DNA from: Cohnella panacarvi Gsoil 349
Lineage (GTDB): Bacteria; Bacillota; Bacilli; Paenibacillales; Paenibacillaceae
DNA: 64,000 nt
Assembly: GCF_000515335.1 (NCBI RefSeq)
Contig: NZ_KI911563.1
Span: 1,814,056-1,878,055, forward strand
Reading direction: 5' to 3'
The first letter of the stretch is position 1, and every line of letters begins with the position of its first letter. Positions 1 to 11,200 of the stretch are shown here, in pieces. The position numbers were made by a program, and so were the translations under genes. The notes under the pieces were generated by a model, which saw only the letters and a list, made by a program, of their open reading frames with translations, made no database searches and was not told the origin of the DNA.

Positions 1-22
1 TCATTCTAAATTGTGGCATGTT

Positions 23-610
23 CTAGACCGAATAGAGCGCAGAACCGCTGAGCAATATGACCACTGCGCTAATGACGATGATCGCCAAGAGACTTACCCT
101 TGGAATGACGTGCCACATGGCCGATCGCCATTCTTTCGCGGCAGGCTCGTAATAAGCTCGCAATCGACTGACGATAGCGTTATGATCCGGGTTCAGCGTA
201 TGATACACGATGTCTACCGACGGTTTCCCCCTTAGATCCAAAGTCCACAGAACCGTTGTCCTATACGTGGAGTCATTAATCCGAAAACGATACTCCTTAA
301 CGGTTGTCTTATTCGTACTCCCTGAAAGGTGGTCGAAAGACTCGTATGTATCCTTACCGAGCTTAACCGATCGGATTTCCCCGTGTCTTAGCAGAGTTAG
401 ACGTCTCCAACCGCGATACGCCGACCACAGCGCGAGTGCCCCCATCAAAGCCAAGGTCGACTTGAGACCCGTAGCGTCCGTATTTCCGCTAGCCGGCGCA
501 TTCAACTCGTTAAGCGTCGCCGCGAGTATAAAAAGCCACAATAATAACCATGCCGAACATGCTGATCCTACTACTGCGGACCAATGTATTTGTTTCGTGA
601 GTTGTTTCAT
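23..610 (-). CDS. Small membrane protein, DUF3592-like
   Basis: This 195-residue protein has two hydrophobic segments near the N-terminus (about residues 3-30 and 48-66), a soluble middle of about 100 residues and a C-terminal membrane span (about 168-192). The middle part, with a run of residues such as HGEIRSVKLG and YRFRINDSTYRTTV, resembles the beta-rich extracellular part of DUF3592-type proteins, but the match is weak and function is unknown. I chose the ATG at 610 because AGGAGG lies five bases before it; an in-frame ATG 18 bases upstream has no ribosome binding site. It is the last gene before the left edge of the window, and the next gene on the right ends 276 bp away behind its own terminator, so it is probably a single unit. 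Confidence 0.6.
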   Translation of the reverse strand: MKQLTKQIHWSAVVGSACSAWLLLWLFILAATLNELNAPASGNTDATGLKSTLALMGALALWSAYRGWRRLTLLRHGEIRSVKLGKDTYESFDHLSGSTNKTTVKEYRFRINDSTYRTTVLWTLDLRGKPSVDIVYHTLNPDHNAIVSRLRAYYEPAAKEWRSAMWHVIPRVSLLAIIVISAVVILLSGSALYSV

Positions 611-786
611 ACGTGCCTCCTCTTGCATGAAGTGCGGTTCTCTATCGCCTCATCCAATTACTATTCATTATCACTCTCCGAAAATCCTTCGCACGCGGTC
701 AGGAATAGACAAATTTCGATAAAAATAGCCGCTAAGTGAGCTGATCCCCACGCATGGGTATTCAAAATATTTTCTAGCATAGCGAA

Positions 787-814
787 AAGCACCTGATTTC
801 AACATCAGGTGCTT
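787..814 (-). terminator. Rho-independent terminator of the S-layer gene
   Basis: A perfect 11-bp inverted repeat (AAGCACCTGAT / ATCAGGTGCTT) with a six-base loop lies 70 bp past the stop codon of the S-layer gene. On the minus strand the stem ends in four T residues. Confidence 0.65.
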
Positions 815-885
815 CCGCGCTGCATATCGAAATCGCTCCGAATCTGCAGTCTCAATCCTCTGTATGATACTTCACCAGCAATGCA

Positions 886-3800
886 TTACCACAAGACCGA
901 GCCCGTGATCGCTCCCATCCACTCTTCGACACTGATCGGATTTACGGCTAGCGTTGCGTTAAACGCCTCTGTATGACCATAGCCTATCGCCTGCAAATTA
1001 TTCACGATAAGCGAGCGGTCGATAGTATAGCTCCCCATTGCTCTAGTAATTTCAATGATGCTGTAACCGGCGTCTTTCATAGCGCCAAAGGCGGCTACCT
1101 CCCCCCCAGCTATATCGATCAGTCCGAAATGGATGTTCCCCATACTGAAGGTCGTATGATGGAGCGCATCGGCGATTTGAGCCACATTCGCATGGAACGG
1201 AGCCTGCTTCAGGAGATCCGCAATTTCCTTGGGCGTCGTATACCCATGAGTATTTTGCAACAATGCGCTTAGCGAGCGAAGCGACAGATGGAAATCGGCA
1301 TATAGCGTGCCTGCGGCTGTGGGAACGCTATATCCTGCATTCCGCATCGTCTCCAACACGATGGAGCATTGGGGAACGCTTGTGCTACAGTCCAGAGCAT
1401 AGTTGCCGAGACTGGCCGCGATTGCCTCGATGACATTCATGTACGTGAAAGTACTGTTTCCAGCGGAACAGGCGGGCAGATCGGCGAGAACGCCATCCGT
1501 ACAGGTTGTCATTTGTTTCAGCGCCTTCGCCATGGTCGTCATCCAAAATTCGTTCGCGACCGGCGTAAGCGCCTGATTGACGCCGGCTGCGACTTCCGGC
1601 AAATCGTATCCGTTGCTCCACAATAGCGACCCGATCTCGGCCGGCGTGTAACCGTAATTGTGCATAATCGCCGTCGCCGGGACGCGGTCTACGCCTAGTG
1701 CCTTCAGATTAATGGACAAAGTCAACGGATCATTCAGGACGCCTTCGGGGCCGTACAGTTGGATCAAAGCATCCATCGCTTGGACATTCGCCGCTTGCAA
1801 GTATCCCCTCAGCACGAACGGGTCGCTTGTACCCAGCAAGGGGACGATGTCGGCAACGGAATAACCGATCTCCTTCATGGCCTGCGTGACCGCTACATCT
1901 CCGGTTATGCCGAACACGCTCGCCAGCATAGACTTGGCGTCCGACGGCGACAGACCTATCGTGCTGCGAATAGCTGTCATCGTGTGGCGGGAACTGTAAC
2001 CGACTTGCTTCAGAATGTTCGCGATTTCCGTAATATCGCTCTTTGCATATACCTGCTGCAACAAACTCACGGCCTGCGTTGCCGGCTCACCCCTGCTGTA
2101 AAGGTCCGTGGCTGCGAATATCGGAAAGTCGATGGAGCTGCCCATTGCCGCCAACACCGTACTTACCTGCGTCGAAGTGCAGTCCCGCCCGGACCCCATA
2201 AATACTTCAAGCAATCTTGCATCATCGGATTGATAGACTTGTTTCATAGCCATCATAATCGGTTCAAGATTCACGCAGCTGCCGTAACCGGCGGACATCA
2301 GGTTATCGGCGGTTGTCACGTCGTTTACCTTCGAGACATCAAGCAGGTACTGCGCAACCGCCTCGGCGCTATAACCGGCATCGTGGAGGTAGCCGACCAG
2401 AACCGGCAGCGTCTGGCCGGAACCGATCACGCCGGCAATCTCCGCAAGATTAAACCCGGCTTGCGTCATCGCTTCTATTTTTTGCGCGGCGGTCATGGAA
2501 CCGTAGATGATCTGGATTTTACTCATTACAGTGCTTACGGAACCTGTACGGGCCGCGTCGCGCAACCCGGCTAACGCTTCGGTAGCGTTCATCCCGAAGA
2601 TATCCTTCAATATAAGAAGAAGTCGCCATTCGCCCGAAGGACGGTTGTTATTATCGGCTAAGTTCGTTGTAAGCGACTTATTATTGAGGTACGCGTTACG
2701 GATTTTAATAAATTCGTATCCGTCTATCGCATACAGGCTTTGCAAGGCCAACGCGACTTCCTGTAGATCGTAAACATTCCCCAATTTCAAAATTTCGACA
2801 CCGACCGTCTCTGCCTTCTGGCCGAAAACCTTTTGCAGAACGGACGCGATCTCGGCGGTGCTGTAATAGCCCTCGGCTTGGCCGTCGATAAACGTAACCC
2901 TAGATAGGGTATCGGCCACCCCGGTCACCGTGAAGCTCCCCTCCTGAATAAGACCCGACTTCAGCATGGCGATCGTCTGCTCACCCGTGTAACCGGATAG
3001 ATGAAGGAACGGTGAAATGGGTTTGATCGAACCGGGCATTAGCGCTATCGCCGCCCTGGCGACGTCGATATCGCCGAATCCGGCTTGCTGGAGCATCTGA
3101 AGCGTATCAAGCGTATTAATGCCCATCTGTGACAAAACGTTCGTTGCAAGCGCCGAGGCGTCATATCCAAACACGGTTTGAATAGCTTGCGCGATGAGAA
3201 GCGGGCTATACCCGTTCCCGTTAAGCACGTTCGTTATTGCGATATCCGAGCCTGGTTGTATCCTTTTATAGAAGTCGCTTTCCAAAAGGCGCGCAACGTC
3301 TGTCGCATCGTATCCGCCCGCTTTCAACGCCGAAGCGCGAAGGTTCGGATCCGTCTTGTATGTCGTCGGGTACAGAGTAACCAGTAGCGCGTTCGTCTCT
3401 GAAGCCGTCAGATTGGCCAAGCGCAAGCTGGCGGCGGCATTGCCCACAGGCGCGAGCGCGCCGCTCTCGCCGAATACGCCCGGCCACGCCGCAGCGACGG
3501 CAACCGTATTGTTGCCTCCATTCAACCCGAGGACCGCGGCCACTGCATCGGACAAGCGATAACCCGCTCCGGTCAACGCCGATCCCAGTTGGCCGGGTGT
3601 TCCTGAGAAGCGCGACCACAGCGCGGCGGCCGTATGATCGGCGGCGAAATTCGTAGCATAGAGCGCTTGGGCAATTTCCGATGGTTGCGTGAAGCCAGCC
3701 GAAGCAAGCGCGGCGACAAGCTCTTCGGCGGTGCCGGCCATCGGCAACACCGCGGCCGCCACCGTTATACTATCTGCCAGATATACCTGCTTCAAAGCTG

Positions 3801-6800
3801 CGGCTACATTGGCGACGGGATATCCCGCATAGAGCAACCCGGCTGCCGTAGAATCAACGGAAATTTGCGCCGCCTTTAATGCGGCTGCCGTCTCATCCGC
3901 GCTGTATCCGTTTGTTTGGAGCGCCTGAACAACGACAACGGGCGAAAAGCCGTCGGTTTTCAACGTATCGATGATGCTATCCAACGTTTCTCCGTCAATA
4001 CTCAGTTGTTCCGCAAGCGAGCCAGCCGTTGGGACTTCCAGATTGCTAAAGGCCGGAAGCGCGGAACCGCCAGCGGTTGTCAGTCCCGGCGGTTCATACG
4101 AGACCAATACCGTACCGTACGGAACGGAAGCGGCCAAACCGATGCGAAGTTTGCTTGGATCGGCATCGAGCGTTGTCGTAACGACCGGATTAGAAACCCC
4201 GTTCACCATAACGGTTAGACCAGCCGGCGACGACGGCGCGGCAAGCGGCGCTTCGAAACCGATCACGATTTCAGAAGCATCGCCGCTGGTTAATGCGAAC
4301 AGAATGTTGAAATCTTTGACCGTTACCTTGGCATCGACCTCCAAAGGAACAGCCGGATTGGCCTGGGAGACGCCGCTTGGCAGGACGAATGTTCCGGTCG
4401 CGGCGTAAATGTCTGCCCGAGCGCCATCGTAACCGTCAATGGTCCAATCCAGGTTAACGGTGTGCGACGCGCCGGTTTTATCCGTAATCGTCGTTGTCGT
4501 CGCCAGCGCGGCGATGGCGTCCGGTTCCGACGTCCCATAATCGACTGCAATATCCGCTACGCCGGCGATCGATACGAGATTAGGATCATTCACCGTTACA
4601 TTCGCCGTCACGCTCAACGGAACAGGCGGATTGGCCTGAACAACGTCCGCCGGCAACGCGAATGTTCCTGTTGCCGTATAAACGCCTGCTTGATGGTTGT
4701 CGTAACCGTCAATTGTCCAATCCAGGTTAACGGCATGCGTCGCTCCGGCGTTATCCGTCATCGTCGTTGTCGTCGCCAGCAGGGCGATGGCGTCCGTCTT
4801 CAATGTCCCATAATCGACTGCAAGGTCCGTTACGTCGGCGACGGATACGATATAGGGGTCATTCACCGTTACATTCGCCGTCACGCTCAATGGAATAGGC
4901 GGATTGCCCTGGGAGACGCCGCTCGGCAAGATGAACGTTCCGATCGCGGCGTAAGTATTTGCTTGTGCGCCATTGTAACCGTCAATTGCCCAATTCAGGT
5001 TGACGGTGTGCGTCGCTCCGACGTTGTCCGTTATCGTGGTTGTCGCCGCCAGCGCGGCAATCGCGTCTGTGTCCGATGTCCCGTAATCGACTGCAAGGTC
5101 CGCCACATCGGCGACGGATACGATATAGGCCTCATTCACCGTTACGTTGGCGGTCACGTTCAATTGAACGGGCGGATTCGCCTGGATGATGCCGCTTGGC
5201 AGGTTGAACGCTCCGGTTGCGATGTAAGTACCTGCCTGAGCGCCGTCATAATCGTCAATTGCCCAATTCAGGTTGACGGCGTGCGTCGCTCCGGCGTTGT
5301 CCGTTATCGTGGTTGTCGCCGCCAGCGCGGCAATCGCGTCTGTGCCCGATGTCCCGTAATCCACTGCAAGGTCCGCCACATCGGCGATGGATACGATATG
5401 GGGGTCATTCACCGTCACGTTCGCCGACAAACTCAATAGAATAGGCGGGTTGGCCTGGGAGACGCCGCTCGGCAATACGAACGTTCCAACCGCCGTATAT
5501 ACGCCTGGTTGATTGCCGTCGTAATTGTCGATCGTCCAGTCCAGATTGACGATATGCGACGCATGAGCGTTGTCCGTCACCGTGGCCGTCTGATCCAAGG
5601 CAGACAAGGCGTTCTCCATGCTTGTCCCATAATCGACTGCAATGTCCGCTGCACTTGCGACGGAATCGATATAGGCGTCATTCACCGTTACGTTCGCCGT
5701 TACGTTCAATAGAACCGGCGGATTTGTCTGGGTGACGCCGCTCGGCAATATAAACGTTCCGGTTGCCGTATAAACACCAACCTGAGCGCTATCGTAACCG
5801 TCAATGATCCAATCCAGGTTGACGGTATGCGTCATACCCGCTTTATCCGTAATCGTCGTTGTATTCGTCAGCGCGGCGACGGCGTCCGCTTCCGACGTCC
5901 CGTAATCGACTGCAAGGTCATCCACATCGGCGACGGATATGATGTAGGGGTCATTCACCGTTACGTTCGCCGTCACGCTCAAAGGAATTGGCGGATTCGC
6001 CTGGGTGACGCCGCTCGGCAATGCAAACGTTCCAACCGCCGCATAAACGCCTGCTTGATTGCCGTCGTAATGGTCAATCGTCCAGTTCAGATGGACGATA
6101 TGCGTCGTATAAACGCTGTCCGTCACCGAAGCCGTCTGATCCAAGGCAGACAACGCAACGTCCAACGTCGTTGCGAAATCGACTGCAATGTCCGACGCAT
6201 AAGTAACGGTTACGACCGTTGCTTCGACCGGCGTAACGACCGCTGCCTTCACCGTCACTATCGCCGTAACATTCAATGGAACAGGCGGGTTGGCCTGAGC
6301 TACTTCCGCAGGCAACGCAAACGTTCCGATTGCCGTATAAGCGCCTGCTTGATTACCGTCGTAACCGGCAATCGTCCAGCTCAGGTTGACAGTATGCGAA
6401 GCGTGGTCGCTGTCCGTTATGGCGGTCGTCTTCGCCAGCGCGGACAAAGAATCGGCCAGCGTCGTTCCGTGAACGACTACGATATCAGCCACGTTAGCAA
6501 CAGAAGCGACGGTAGGTTTTACCGTCTCGTTACCGTTATTGCCAGTATCGCCTCCATTGCCCGCATTCCCGTTTCCCGTATTCCCGTTGCCATTACTGAC
6601 GCCGTTATTGCCGCTCGCGGCGGGTACCGTCCCCACGCTCGGATCGTTGACTTCGATGACAACTCCCTGTGCAGGTTCCACTCGATCCGGCATTCTGTCG
6701 AACGTTGATCCGCTGACGTTGACTTTCGCATATTTCACGCTGCCATTGCCGGTTACTTCCGTATTTGAATCGAGAACCAACGCGTCCACGTTCGCGTTTT

Positions 6801-7995
6801 CCGCCAAACTCAATTTTGTGCGCGCAGCGCTGCCGTTTACTTTAAGCTCGTTGATCGACCCGTTAAGCAATTCAACGGAAACGTTAGGCGTATCGACGAT
6901 TACGGAAGTAAACCTACCGCTCAGACTGACGACCGGGTTGCCTGTCGTTTCGTCAATCGCGACGGTAACGTCTCCGAACCCCGACCCGATTGCTTCATCC
7001 GTCTCCAATGCAGCGCCGGTTTTCAGCGAAGTTCGATCGATATTCGTCGATCCCGAGGCGACAATCCGGACGCTTCCCGTTTTTTTGTCGACGATAACTT
7101 GATATAATCGGGAATCGATCACGTGGACGCTGTGTTCGCCTCCGCCGCTGACGACCGTCGAGCCTTCTACGGTGATGCCATTCAACGTAACATCTCCTTC
7201 TCCGACGGATTGCGCAAGCAGCAGATTGCCCGTAATCCGCACATTCTGCAAAGTGACATCCGGAGAGGTAATGATGACATTGCCATGAATCGTGTTAACT
7301 TGGCGATCCGGCCCGTAAGTACCGGCCGCTGCGATCTTCATGGCAGCCGTTTGATCCAGCGCGACAATCGCTTCCGCCCGCGTAATCGGTTGAACGGGGC
7401 GAAACGTTCCATCCGGGTAACCCTTCATGTATCCTTGGTCAACGACTGCTGCGATTGCCCCCCGGCTCCATGCGGGGATCGCCGCTTTGTCGTTAAACTT
7501 CAATTCGCTCTTCTCTCCAGACTGTTCCAATCCAAGTAATCTGGCGATCACGACCGCCGCCTCTTGCCGGCTGATCGGCTCATTCGGACGAAAAGTATGG
7601 TCCTGATACCCGGCAATATATCCGGCCGCAGTCGCTATTCTTACGTCAGTGGCGTACCATGCGTCAGCGACATCCAGGTAGTCGACGGCAGCCCGTTCCG
7701 TATAGCCATACATCCGGTTGGCCAAAGCGATGAATTCTGCCCGGGTCACTTCTTGCTCCGGGTGAAAGCTGCCGTCGTCGCGGCCCTGGGCCAATCCCAG
7801 ATCGGCCCAACTCTCGATCGCTTGCTCGGCCCAATGGCCCTGAATATCGTTGAGAACGATCCGGGATGCCGGTTCCGCCGGCGATGCCGCCTCCGCCGCC
7901 GACAGCGTTCCGAAGGGGAACAAACCGGCTATTAAAGCCATGATCGCGATCCCGGTTAATGCCGTACGTCGTCTCTTCCTGTTCCTATCATACAT
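886..7995 (-). CDS. Giant S-layer/cell-surface protein: SLH x3, beta-helix, Ig-like x8, helical repeats
   Basis: A 2369-residue exported protein. Residues 1-37 form a basic, hydrophobic signal peptide with an AxA-like end. Three SLH domains follow (about 49-97, 105-155, 165-215), each with the ITRAE/VTRAE-type core; SLH domains anchor proteins to pyruvylated wall polymers. Residues about 228-450 look like a right-handed beta-helix of the type often found after SLH domains. A Gly/Asn linker (about 462-490) leads to eight Ig-like repeats of 91 residues (about 495-1225), each with IAVDYGTS and NLDWTIDGYD cores, resembling bacterial Ig-like group 4 domains. A spacer (about 1226-1320) precedes about 1040 residues of short helical repeats with AGYS..EIA..L...Y signatures, ending at the C-terminus. 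No catalytic motif was seen. Role in surface assembly or adhesion is inferred. GAGGAG lies about ten bases before the ATG. Confidence 0.88.
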   Translation of the reverse strand: MYDRNRKRRRTALTGIAIMALIAGLFPFGTLSAAEAASPAEPASRIVLNDIQGHWAEQAIESWADLGLAQGRDDGSFHPEQEVTRAEFIALANRMYGYTERAAVDYLDVADAWYATDVRIATAAGYIAGYQDHTFRPNEPISRQEAAVVIARLLGLEQSGEKSELKFNDKAAIPAWSRGAIAAVVDQGYMKGYPDGTFRPVQPITRAEAIVALDQTAAMKIAAAGTYGPDRQVNTIHGNVIITSPDVTLQNVRITGNLLLAQSVGEGDVTLNGITVEGSTVVSGGGEHSVHVIDSRLYQVIVDKKTGSVRIVASGSTNIDRTSLKTGAALETDEAIGSGFGDVTVAIDETTGNPVVSLSGRFTSVIVDTPNVSVELLNGSINELKVNGSAARTKLSLAENANVDALVLDSNTEVTGNGSVKYAKVNVSGSTFDRMPDRVEPAQGVVIEVNDPSVGTVPAASGNNGVSNGNGNTGNGNAGNGGDTGNNGNETVKPTVASVANVADIVVVHGTTLADSLSALAKTTAITDSDHASHTVNLSWTIAGYDGNQAGAYTAIGTFALPAEVAQANPPVPLNVTAIVTVKAAVVTPVEATVVTVTYASDIAVDFATTLDVALSALDQTASVTDSVYTTHIVHLNWTIDHYDGNQAGVYAAVGTFALPSGVTQANPPIPLSVTANVTVNDPYIISVADVDDLAVDYGTSEADAVAALTNTTTITDKAGMTHTVNLDWIIDGYDSAQVGVYTATGTFILPSGVTQTNPPVLLNVTANVTVNDAYIDSVASAADIAVDYGTSMENALSALDQTATVTDNAHASHIVNLDWTIDNYDGNQPGVYTAVGTFVLPSGVSQANPPILLSLSANVTVNDPHIVSIADVADLAVDYGTSGTDAIAALAATTTITDNAGATHAVNLNWAIDDYDGAQAGTYIATGAFNLPSGIIQANPPVQLNVTANVTVNEAYIVSVADVADLAVDYGTSDTDAIAALAATTTITDNVGATHTVNLNWAIDGYNGAQANTYAAIGTFILPSGVSQGNPPIPLSVTANVTVNDPYIVSVADVTDLAVDYGTLKTDAIALLATTTTMTDNAGATHAVNLDWTIDGYDNHQAGVYTATGTFALPADVVQANPPVPLSVTANVTVNDPNLVSIAGVADIAVDYGTSEPDAIAALATTTTITDKTGASHTVNLDWTIDGYDGARADIYAATGTFVLPSGVSQANPAVPLEVDAKVTVKDFNILFALTSGDASEIVIGFEAPLAAPSSPAGLTVMVNGVSNPVVTTTLDADPSKLRIGLAASVPYGTVLVSYEPPGLTTAGGSALPAFSNLEVPTAGSLAEQLSIDGETLDSIIDTLKTDGFSPVVVVQALQTNGYSADETAAALKAAQISVDSTAAGLLYAGYPVANVAAALKQVYLADSITVAAAVLPMAGTAEELVAALASAGFTQPSEIAQALYATNFAADHTAAALWSRFSGTPGQLGSALTGAGYRLSDAVAAVLGLNGGNNTVAVAAAWPGVFGESGALAPVGNAAASLRLANLTASETNALLVTLYPTTYKTDPNLRASALKAGGYDATDVARLLESDFYKRIQPGSDIAITNVLNGNGYSPLLIAQAIQTVFGYDASALATNVLSQMGINTLDTLQMLQQAGFGDIDVARAAIALMPGSIKPISPFLHLSGYTGEQTIAMLKSGLIQEGSFTVTGVADTLSRVTFIDGQAEGYYSTAEIASVLQKVFGQKAETVGVEILKLGNVYDLQEVALALQSLYAIDGYEFIKIRNAYLNNKSLTTNLADNNNRPSGEWRLLLILKDIFGMNATEALAGLRDAARTGSVSTVMSKIQIIYGSMTAAQKIEAMTQAGFNLAEIAGVIGSGQTLPVLVGYLHDAGYSAEAVAQYLLDVSKVNDVTTADNLMSAGYGSCVNLEPIMMAMKQVYQSDDARLLEVFMGSGRDCTSTQVSTVLAAMGSSIDFPIFAATDLYSRGEPATQAVSLLQQVYAKSDITEIANILKQVGYSSRHTMTAIRSTIGLSPSDAKSMLASVFGITGDVAVTQAMKEIGYSVADIVPLLGTSDPFVLRGYLQAANVQAMDALIQLYGPEGVLNDPLTLSINLKALGVDRVPATAIMHNYGYTPAEIGSLLWSNGYDLPEVAAGVNQALTPVANEFWMTTMAKALKQMTTCTDGVLADLPACSAGNSTFTYMNVIEAIAASLGNYALDCSTSVPQCSIVLETMRNAGYSVPTAAGTLYADFHLSLRSLSALLQNTHGYTTPKEIADLLKQAPFHANVAQIADALHHTTFSMGNIHFGLIDIAGGEVAAFGAMKDAGYSIIEITRAMGSYTIDRSLIVNNLQAIGYGHTEAFNATLAVNPISVEEWMGAITGSVLW
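4312..6510. repeat. Eight tandem 273-bp repeats encoding Ig-like domains
   Basis: Inside the S-layer gene the same 91-codon unit occurs eight times. For example CATTCACCGTTA recurs at 4587 and 4860, exactly 273 bases apart. The middle copies are closer to each other than the first two and the last, suggesting recent duplication or gene conversion. Such a tract is prone to length change by recombination. Confidence 0.9.
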
Positions 7996-8156
7996 CCTAT
8001 TCGAACTCCTCTCGTTCTAGTAATCTAGCGTAAACGGCTTTTGCTAGGATCACCTATCCGAATTGATTAATTGCCGATATTGGACAAGAAACTATCAATG
8101 TTATTATAGAAAGCTTCGCTAAAAGAATAATGAAAGAATGGTCGGACAATGTCTAA

Positions 8157-8185
8157 AACCCGCGGAGCATCAAGCTTCGCGGGTT
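8157..8185 (-). terminator. Terminator after the C39 ABC transporter gene
   Basis: An 8-bp stem, AACCCGCG / CGCGGGTT, lies 18 bp past the stop codon and is followed on the minus strand by TTTTAGAC. Confidence 0.7.
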
Positions 8186-8202
8186 ATTAGACTAAACGTT
8201 CA

Positions 8203-11200
8203 TTAGCTTAACTGCTGACTGACCAAGTAATGATAAAGCCCTTTGGCTTCGATCAGCTCGGCATGGGAACCGGTCTCCACAACGGCTCCGCGATCCAATA
8301 CGACGATCATATCCGCCTTCTGTATCGTGCTTAGACGGTGGGCAATGATCAAGCAGGTGCGGCCCTTCAGCATCCTATCCATGTTCTGCTGAATGATTCG
8401 CTCCGACTCCGAATCCAACGCGCTCGTCGCCTCGTCGAAAATCACGATGCCCGGATCGCCAAGCAGCGCCCTCGCAATGGCGATTCGTTGCAATTGCCCT
8501 CCGGAAAGGCTTAATCCGCCTTCTCCGATCATCGTCTTGAAACCGAGCGGCAAAGCGGCTATAAAATCGTAGGCTCCCGCCAGCTTCGCGGCCTCCTCCA
8601 CTTCCTCCAACGTAGCAGAAGGAAATCGGATCGCGATATTGTCTTGAATCGTAGCGCGGAATACCTGGTTCTCTTGTTGAACGATTCCGATCTTGCGGCG
8701 CAAGGAAGCGGCATGAATCTGCCGGATGTCATGTCCGTCGACGCGAATCGTCCCGCCAGAAGGCGTAAACAGCTTGGTCAGCAAATTCGCGAACGTAGAT
8801 TTGCCGGCTCCGCTCCTTCCGACAAGCGCAACCGTCTGTCCGTGCTTGATCTGGAGATTGATCTGCCGCAAGATGTCGGGACCGTCCTTGCTGAACCGAA
8901 ACGAGACGTTGTCAAACTGAACGTTTCCTTTCAGCGCAGCCAATCTCCGCCTATTTTGCGGCTCCGGCTCTTCCGGATTTGCTCTGAATACGTCGTCGAT
9001 CCGCTCCATCGAGACCCGCGCTTCCATCATATCGTTAAGCATCTGCAACATTTGGGTAATCGATTGCGTGACCGTAAAATAAATCGACAGGAACGCTACG
9101 AATTGTCCCACCGTCAGTTGACCGCGCATGACGAACACGGCCCCCCCGTACAGCACTAAGGCGTTGCCGATCATTTTGATAAAATCCGCGATTGTCTCCG
9201 ACGCTACCAGCAGTTGAATGGCTTTGATTCGCTGTTTCAGCGAAAGCTGCAGCTTGTCCATCAGTTTCCAACGGATCGTAGGTTCCGCAGCAAGCGCCTT
9301 AACGGTCGAGATCAGCTTGATTGCTTCGACTATCGTCGTCTGCGACTCCGCCTCCGCTTCGAACTGCTTGCGGCTGTTCCGGCGCATCAGTGGAGAGAAC
9401 AGCAGCACGAGCGCCGCATAACAAGGAATGATGGCAAACGCGATAGACGACAGCTTCGCATGATAGACGAACATGAGCGTCCCGTAAATGACGACCGTCA
9501 GAGAGTCGAGCATCAGTTGGACCGCCCCCGTCGTCAGCATTCTGCGGATCTTCTGATTTTCACTCACTCGGCTTGTCAGGTCGCCGATCGTACGAGCGAA
9601 GAAGAAAGACAGGGGCAAGCTTAGCAAGTGCCTGTAGAAATCGCCCAACATGCCGATGTCTATCTTCAGAGCGATTCGAGCCGCTATGAAATTCCTGAAC
9701 GAATTGGAGACGATATAACACAGGGATAACGCAAGCATGCCGACCAGCAACACCTGGAGAAGATCGCCCTGTCCTTGGATAAGCACCTTATCCACGATGA
9801 CTTGCGTAACAATCGGAATCATAAGCGCGGTCAATTGGACGAGCAGCGACAGGATCAGAAGGGATATCAATGCTTTGCGATTCGGGGTCACATAAGCGAG
9901 AAATCTAGAAATCGGGCTGCGCATGCGCTCGCTCGCCGCAAGTCGATCCGTCGGGGTCAGCGTCAAGATCGCGCCGCTCCAGCCTTCCTCGAAATCAGCC
10001 CTGCTTTTTTTCTCCAAGCCGTACGCGGGATCGCCGACAATCACATGCTTTGGCGTCACCTCGTAAACGACGATGAAGTGTTCGCCCTTCCAGTGCGCGA
10101 TCGCGGGCAACTTCATCTCGGAGAGAGCATCCAACTGCGTCGTGAAGCCCTGCCCGGCCAGCCCCAGAGATTCCGCCGTCTCCGTCAAGCCGTACAACGT
10201 ACTGCCGGAGCGCGACATCTCCGTCTGCTCCCTAATTCGGTTGATCGGAATTCGCGAACCGTAATACGCCATCACCATAGCAAGACAGGTGGGTCCGCAA
10301 TCCATCTCATTCTGCTGCAAGCGTATCGGATATTTACGCCAACGGAACCGAAAGGGGCGCTTCCGATCGATCTCCGCCCATCGGACCGCTTGGCTGGAGG
10401 CCGCCGCAATCTCCCCCGTCACATCGTCATCGTCATATTTGGAAGATTCGGATACGTAATGGGTAGCGATGCTTTCGATCGCCGTCCGCAATGCCGGGTG
10501 TTGTACGATCATGGCATCGAAGTCGTTCTTGCTCAATCGGAACAACTGAGCGGCGCTTGAGGCTATGACCGTCGCCTTGCGCCTCGCTCCCGTAAGCAAT
10601 GCCAACTCCCCGAAGAAGTCGCCGGAGATGAGCCGGTTGATGACCGTGCCGTCTTCTTCATTGACGACCTCGCACTGTCCCGTATGAACGATAAAGAACG
10701 CATCCCCCACATCTCCTTGGCGTACAATCGACTGTCCCTTTTCCGCTTGAATCACGGTCATCCGTTCTAGGAATTTCCGAACCGCTTGATGATCTTCGAT
10801 GGATAGGAGTTCCGTGCGCCTTAAGAACATGGTGACGGCGCGGGACGACATGTAGGTAACGAGCAGTTGTTTGAGCCCGGGATTATGCGCGAACAGCTCG
10901 CGCAGCGTTTCGATCGGAATGGCCAACAATCGCGCGTTTCCCGCCGCTGAGTATACGACGGGATTGCCCGGCCGCTCATCGTCGCCTTCCCACCCAAAGC
11001 TGTCCCCGTCCTTCAACAGGCCGAGGCTGTTCTCCGATCCGTCGGGCCGTTCGTCGATCATTCGGATCTCACCCGAGACGACGCAATACAAATATTGCGG
11101 GATGTCGTCCTTCTCCTGAATCGTCTGTCCGATCGAGAACCCCAGCATCCGCGCATTCTTGGACAGCATTTGCTTCTCGTGTACACTAAGCACGCCGAAA

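Noticed and set aside
4312..6510. CRISPR array
   Set aside because: The regular repeats are 273-bp protein-coding units without short repeats and unique spacers. No CRISPR array or cas gene was seen anywhere in the window.
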